Shown here: positions 7,011 to 9,507 of the stretch, piece after piece | Layout of the letters: every line of letters begins with the position of its first letter | Position numbering within the stretch: position 1 is the first letter of the stretch | Source of the DNA: CBDHHC01 sp050633205 | GTDB taxonomy: Bacteria; Pseudomonadota; Alphaproteobacteria; Rhizobiales; CBDHHC01 | Reading direction: 5' to 3' | Length of the DNA: 9,507 nt | Assembly: GCA_050633205.1 (NCBI GenBank) | Contig: JBOEGA010000197.1 | Span: 1 to 9,507 of the forward strand | Program-made: the position numbers and the translations under genes | Notes under the pieces: model-generated | The model's database searches: none | What the model saw: only the letters and a program-made list of their open reading frames with translations | Told to the model about the DNA's origin: nothing

Positions 7011-7024
7011 TGATTTTGTTCAGG

Positions 7025-8044
7025 CTATTTATTCAGCAGGTTTCTATTGATGACTGTTTCAGCTATCTGAACAGTATTCAATGCAGCGCCTTTGCGCAGG
7101 TTGTCAGATACGACCCAGAGAGAGAGGCCATTTTCCACTGTTATATCTTCACGTATGCGTGAAACATAGGTTGCGTAGTCTCCCACACATTCAACCGGGG
7201 TAACATATCCCCCATCTTCGTGTTTATCCACGACAAGGATACCTGGTGCTTCACGAAGAATATCGCGGGCATCGCCTGCTGTCATTTCATCTTCAAACTC
7301 AATGTTTACGGCTTCGGCATGCCCGACAAATACCGGTACCCGAACTGCTGTAGCTGTCATCTTAATAGAAGGGTCGAGAATTTTTTTGGTTTCGACCATC
7401 ATTTTCCATTCTTCTTTTGTGAATCCATCTTCCATAAATACATCGATATGAGGAATGACGTTAAATGCTATCTGCTTTGTAAAGACTTCTGCGTCAGGGG
7501 CGTCAGTTACAAAAATCCCTTTGGTCTGGTTCCAAAGCTCATCCATTGCTGCTTTACCTGCGCCGGATACAGATTGATATGTGGAGACAACAACCCTTTT
7601 TATTTTCGCTTCTTTATGCAACGGAGCCAAAGCTACCACGAGTTGAGCCGTAGAGCAGTTTGGATTCGCTATGATATTCTTCTTTTTAAAGCCTTCGACT
7701 GCATCAGCATTTACTTCCGGCACGATCAGGGGAATATCCGGGTCATAACGAAAGGCAGAGGAGTTATCTATTACAAGGCAACCCTGTGCTGCTATTCTTG
7801 GTGACCATTCTTTCGATACTGTACCACCTGCGGACATCAGGCAGAAATCGCATTTAGAGAAGTCAAACTGTTCAAGGTCATGGCATTTCAATGTGGTATC
7901 GCCAAAAGAAACTTCTCTGCCAAGGGAGCGGCGGGATGCAATTGCGTAGACGGTGTCTACGGGAAAGCCGCGCTCATGCAAGATATTTAACATTTCCTGG
8001 CCTACATTTCCTGTAGCGCCCACGATAGCAACATTGTAGCTCAT
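7025..8044 (-). CDS. asd: Aspartate-semialdehyde dehydrogenase
   Basis: The enzyme makes aspartate-4-semialdehyde from aspartyl phosphate using NADPH. This is the branch point to lysine/diaminopimelate, threonine and methionine, so it also feeds peptidoglycan synthesis. The N-terminus holds the nucleotide-binding loop GATGNVGQEML (residues 9-19). The catalytic cysteine is C130 in NPNCST, followed by YQSVSGAGKAAMDEL (156-170). Substrate-site residues are expected at R235 and H242 in RVPVFVGHAEAVNIEFE. The chosen start at 8044 has AGGAG six bases upstream and gives 339 residues, the usual length. The frame continues to an ATG at 8074, but this would add ten unlikely residues that span the binding site itself. 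The gene stands alone, ends in a strong terminator, and diverges from the porin gene. Confidence 0.96.
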   Translation of the reverse strand: MSYNVAIVGATGNVGQEMLNILHERGFPVDTVYAIASRRSLGREVSFGDTTLKCHDLEQFDFSKCDFCLMSAGGTVSKEWSPRIAAQGCLVIDNSSAFRYDPDIPLIVPEVNADAVEGFKKKNIIANPNCSTAQLVVALAPLHKEAKIKRVVVSTYQSVSGAGKAAMDELWNQTKGIFVTDAPDAEVFTKQIAFNVIPHIDVFMEDGFTKEEWKMMVETKKILDPSIKMTATAVRVPVFVGHAEAVNIEFEDEMTAGDARDILREAPGILVVDKHEDGGYVTPVECVGDYATYVSRIREDITVENGLSLWVVSDNLRKGAALNTVQIAETVINRNLLNK

Positions 8045-8050
8045 TTTAAT

Positions 8051-8055
8051 CTCCT
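8051..8055 (-). promoter_or_regulatory. Ribosome binding site fixing the asd start
   Basis: AGGAG on the minus strand lies six bases before the ATG at 8044, favouring it over the upstream ATG at 8074. Confidence 0.8.
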
Positions 8056-8075
8056 GAAGACCTCCCCATAGCATT

Positions 8076-8094
8076 CTAATATTACGAGTATTAG
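8076..8094. repeat. Palindrome in the asd upstream region, possible operator
   Basis: CTAATA and TATTAG form perfect 6-bp arms around a 7-nt centre, 32 bp before the asd start. It overlaps the candidate -10 element, so a bound regulator could block asd transcription. This is inference. Confidence 0.35.
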
Positions 8095-8115
8095 TACATC
8101 CGGTTCCGGTCTGAA
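8088..8115 (-). promoter_or_regulatory. Candidate asd promoter
   Basis: On the minus strand, TTCAGA (8110-8115) and TAATAC (8088-8093) are separated by 16 bp, with TAATAC about 44 bp before the ATG. Both hexamers deviate from consensus, and the spacer contains the dyad CCGGAACCGG. Weak candidate. Confidence 0.3.
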
Positions 8116-8169
8116 TTATGAATTGATGTGCCTACCCGGTATCGAATTTACCCACACATCTTATATATG

Positions 8170-8189
8170 CGTCTTTGTCAGAAAAGACG
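8170..8189. repeat. Hairpin CGTCTTT-N6-AAAGACG
   Basis: A perfect 7-bp stem with the loop GTCAGA lies between the divergent asd and porin genes. No T tract follows on either strand, so it is not an obvious terminator. Its role is unknown. Confidence 0.35.
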
Positions 8190-8298
8190 GTGGTATGACA
8201 TACCTGAATTGGTGGGAGAATCAAGGGATATCGGGTGGATAAGGCATATAATGCGTTTTTTTACCTCAGTCCCTGACCTGTTTTACCAAGATTTTTTC

Positions 8299-8321
8299 CG
8301 AGTATTTTTCTTCGATACTCG
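8299..8321. repeat. Hairpin CGAGTAT-N9-ATACTCG
   Basis: A perfect 7-bp stem with a 9-nt T-rich loop lies about 295 bp upstream of the porin start, just before a TACAAT hexamer. It may be an operator or an RNA hairpin; neither is shown by the sequence. Confidence 0.35.
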
Positions 8322-8382
8322 CATTTGGTGTACAATCTTACTTCCACTTAACAAGAAAAAAATTCCAAAATATTCCAGACTC

Positions 8383-8399
8383 TTATGTTCAAAACATAA
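8383..8399. repeat. Inverted repeat TTATGTT-CAA-AACATAA
   Basis: Perfect 7-bp AT-rich arms with a 3-nt centre form a compact dyad about 215 bp upstream of the porin start. Its size suits a DNA-binding dimer site. It would form only a weak RNA hairpin. Confidence 0.35.
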
Positions 8400-8615
8400 T
8401 AATTGCAGTTTTCTTAAACTATAGTTGCAGAGTTTACCTCTCCGAGTGCGTTGTGTTTTGATTATGGTACTTTTAGGCCACGCAGTTGCATTAGTTTTGC
8501 ATGAATCTTTCTGTATGCTGAGAAAGTTGAGAGATTTCGAGCTTAACCCCGAATATGGCCTCGAATTGATCACAAATGTAAATAATTAACAATCTCTCTG
8601 GGGAGTTTTAAGAGT

Positions 8616-9507
8616 ATGAAGTTTAAAGGTATACTTTTCTCAGCGCTTTTAGGTAGTGCTGCAATGGTATCTTCACAAGCAATGGCTGGTGGCGCTATCG
8701 GTGGTAACTGTTGTGCTGATCTTGAGGAGCGTGTTGCTGAGCTTGAGGCAACTACTGCACGTAAGGGCAACCGTAAAGTTTCTTTGCAAATTTCAGGTAA
8801 CGTAGCTTACGCTTTGTTCTTTAATGGTGACAATGGCAGACTTAATGGTGCAACTCCCGTAGGTCCTGCTAACGGCGTGACACTTGGTCAAACTATTGCT
8901 AACCAGTCAAAATTCCGTTTTGTTGGTAAAGCGCGCATCAATTCTGATCTTTACGCTGGTTACAGAGTAGAGTTTGGTATTGGTGGCGTTGATGCTGGAT
9001 CATATGCACGTAATATAACACCAGGTTCTGCTGGACCGCTAACGCTTCGCTACAATGATATTTTCATTGGTTCTAAAACATTTGGTAAAGTTACAATCGG
9101 TCACGGCTCTCTAGCGTCTGATTTTGCTTCGGAAGTCGATCTTTCAGGAACAATTTATTACGCTGGTGGTAGCTTGAACGAGTGGAATGCGCAGGCAAAC
9201 CTTGATGGTGGTCGTGTAGAGCGTATTCGTTATGACTCTCCTACTCTAGCTGGTTTCAAAGTATCTGCTTCTTGGCAGGACAATGAGACTGTTGATGTTG
9301 CTCTTCGTTATGGCGGAGCTATCGGTGATTTCACTGTAGCAGCTGCTGTTGCATATACTGAAACTGAAGCTGGTGACGGTACAACTATTGGTTCTGCGTC
9401 TATCTTGCACAGACCAACTGGTTTGAGCCTGTCAGCTGCAGCAGGTGAGGCTGATACTGCGACTTCTTTGGGTATCGAAGAGTTCTGGTATGTTAAAGCT
9501 GGCATCC
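8616..9507 (+). CDS. Outer-membrane porin, alphaproteobacterial type (3'-truncated by window edge)
   Basis: The frame is open for 297 codons from ATG to the window end. Residues 1-24 form a signal peptide ending AMA, so the mature protein should begin GGAIGGNCC. A short coiled coil follows (DLEERVAELEATT, about 35-47), then RKGNRKVSLQISGNVAYALFF, the first beta strand. The remainder alternates polar and hydrophobic residues in the way of beta-barrel strands, for example KFRFVGKARINSDLYAGYRVEF and VERIRYDSPTLAGFKVSASW. This N-terminal layout is common in general porins of Hyphomicrobiales-like alphaproteobacteria; they are trimeric channels for small solutes. Family members are usually about 400-550 residues, so the C-terminal strands lie outside the window. 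A GGGGAG sits about ten bases before the ATG. Codons are strongly biased to GCT, GGT and CGT, unlike the neighbours, as expected of an abundant protein. It diverges from asd. Confidence 0.88.
   Translation, partial: MKFKGILFSALLGSAAMVSSQAMAGGAIGGNCCADLEERVAELEATTARKGNRKVSLQISGNVAYALFFNGDNGRLNGATPVGPANGVTLGQTIANQSKFRFVGKARINSDLYAGYRVEFGIGGVDAGSYARNITPGSAGPLTLRYNDIFIGSKTFGKVTIGHGSLASDFASEVDLSGTIYYAGGSLNEWNAQANLDGGRVERIRYDSPTLAGFKVSASWQDNETVDVALRYGGAIGDFTVAAAVAYTETEAGDGTTIGSASILHRPTGLSLSAAAGEADTATSLGIEEFWYVKAGI

Larger units (their letters stand above)
6637..7024. other. Non-coding stretch between the AAA+ gene and asd
   Basis: This 388-bp gap holds the AAA+ upstream region at its left and the asd terminator at its right. 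The middle (about 6760-6955) is AT-rich, and I see no convincing ORF or RNA gene in it. Confidence 0.6.
8045..8615. other. Long non-coding region between asd and the divergent porin gene
   Basis: This 571-bp AT-rich gap has no ORF I believe; the open frames in it have improbable composition and no ribosome binding site. It contains at least four perfect short dyads: 8076-8094, 8170-8189 (CGTCTTT/AAAGACG), 8299-8321 (CGAGTAT/ATACTCG) and 8383-8399 (TTATGTT/AACATAA). None carries a clear T-tract terminator. A TACAAT at 8331-8336 could be a -10 element for the porin (17-bp spacing to a poor TTCTTC), which would give a leader of about 270 nt. No confident porin promoter was found. Confidence 0.5.

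Noticed and set aside
7220..7804. 194-codon + strand open frame inside asd
   Set aside because: It is antisense to the catalytic core of asd, and its Cys/Phe/Tyr-rich composition is not protein-like.
8128..8424. 98-codon + strand open frame in the asd-porin gap
   Set aside because: It has no ribosome binding site, improbable composition, and contains two of the dyads. I treat it as non-coding.
1..9507. Multi-gene defence, mobile or biosynthetic system
   Set aside because: Genes alternate in strand, have their own terminators, and include housekeeping functions. No transposase, integrase, nuclease, toxin-antitoxin pair or repeat array was seen.

Overview
The window looks like ordinary chromosomal DNA of a Gram-negative alphaproteobacterium of moderate GC content (by eye, in the mid-40s percent). 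The main clue is the partial gene at the right end. It encodes an outer-membrane porin whose mature N-terminus (two cysteines, then a short coiled coil reading DLEERVAELEATTARKGNRK) is typical of porins in Hyphomicrobiales and related alphaproteobacteria. RimK and a bacterial-type aspartate-semialdehyde dehydrogenase fit this. Placement below the class is a guess.

Layout, left to right. The window opens inside rimK (+), of which only the ATP-grasp C-terminus is present. It converges on an unrecognised 342-residue soluble protein (-). Next is a secreted thioredoxin-fold/DUF255 protein of the YyaL/SSP411 type (-), with a clear intrinsic terminator behind it. A 324-bp divergent gap separates it from a small secreted peptidoglycan-binding protein (+). 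That gene is followed by a terminator and then by a zinc-ribbon, single-membrane-segment protein with a GTG start (+). The zinc-ribbon gene converges on a large tandem AAA+ ATPase (-), which starts at TTG. A 388-bp non-coding stretch leads to asd (-). A 571-bp non-coding stretch then separates asd from the divergent porin gene (+), which runs off the right edge.

Almost every gene seems to be its own transcription unit. Strands alternate, gaps are generous, and convincing hairpin-plus-T-tract terminators lie after the DUF255 gene, the peptidoglycan-binding gene, the zinc-ribbon gene and asd. I see no operon in the window. Three products are envelope-directed (DUF255 protein, peptidoglycan-binding protein, porin), one is probably membrane-anchored (zinc ribbon), and the rest are cytosolic. 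This is proximity, not evidence of a joint pathway.

I found no insertion sequence, phage gene, CRISPR array, tRNA or rRNA. No multi-gene system stands out. The least explained items are the orphan tandem AAA+ protein with an unfamiliar N-terminal region of about 230 residues, the 342-residue protein, and the zinc-ribbon membrane protein.
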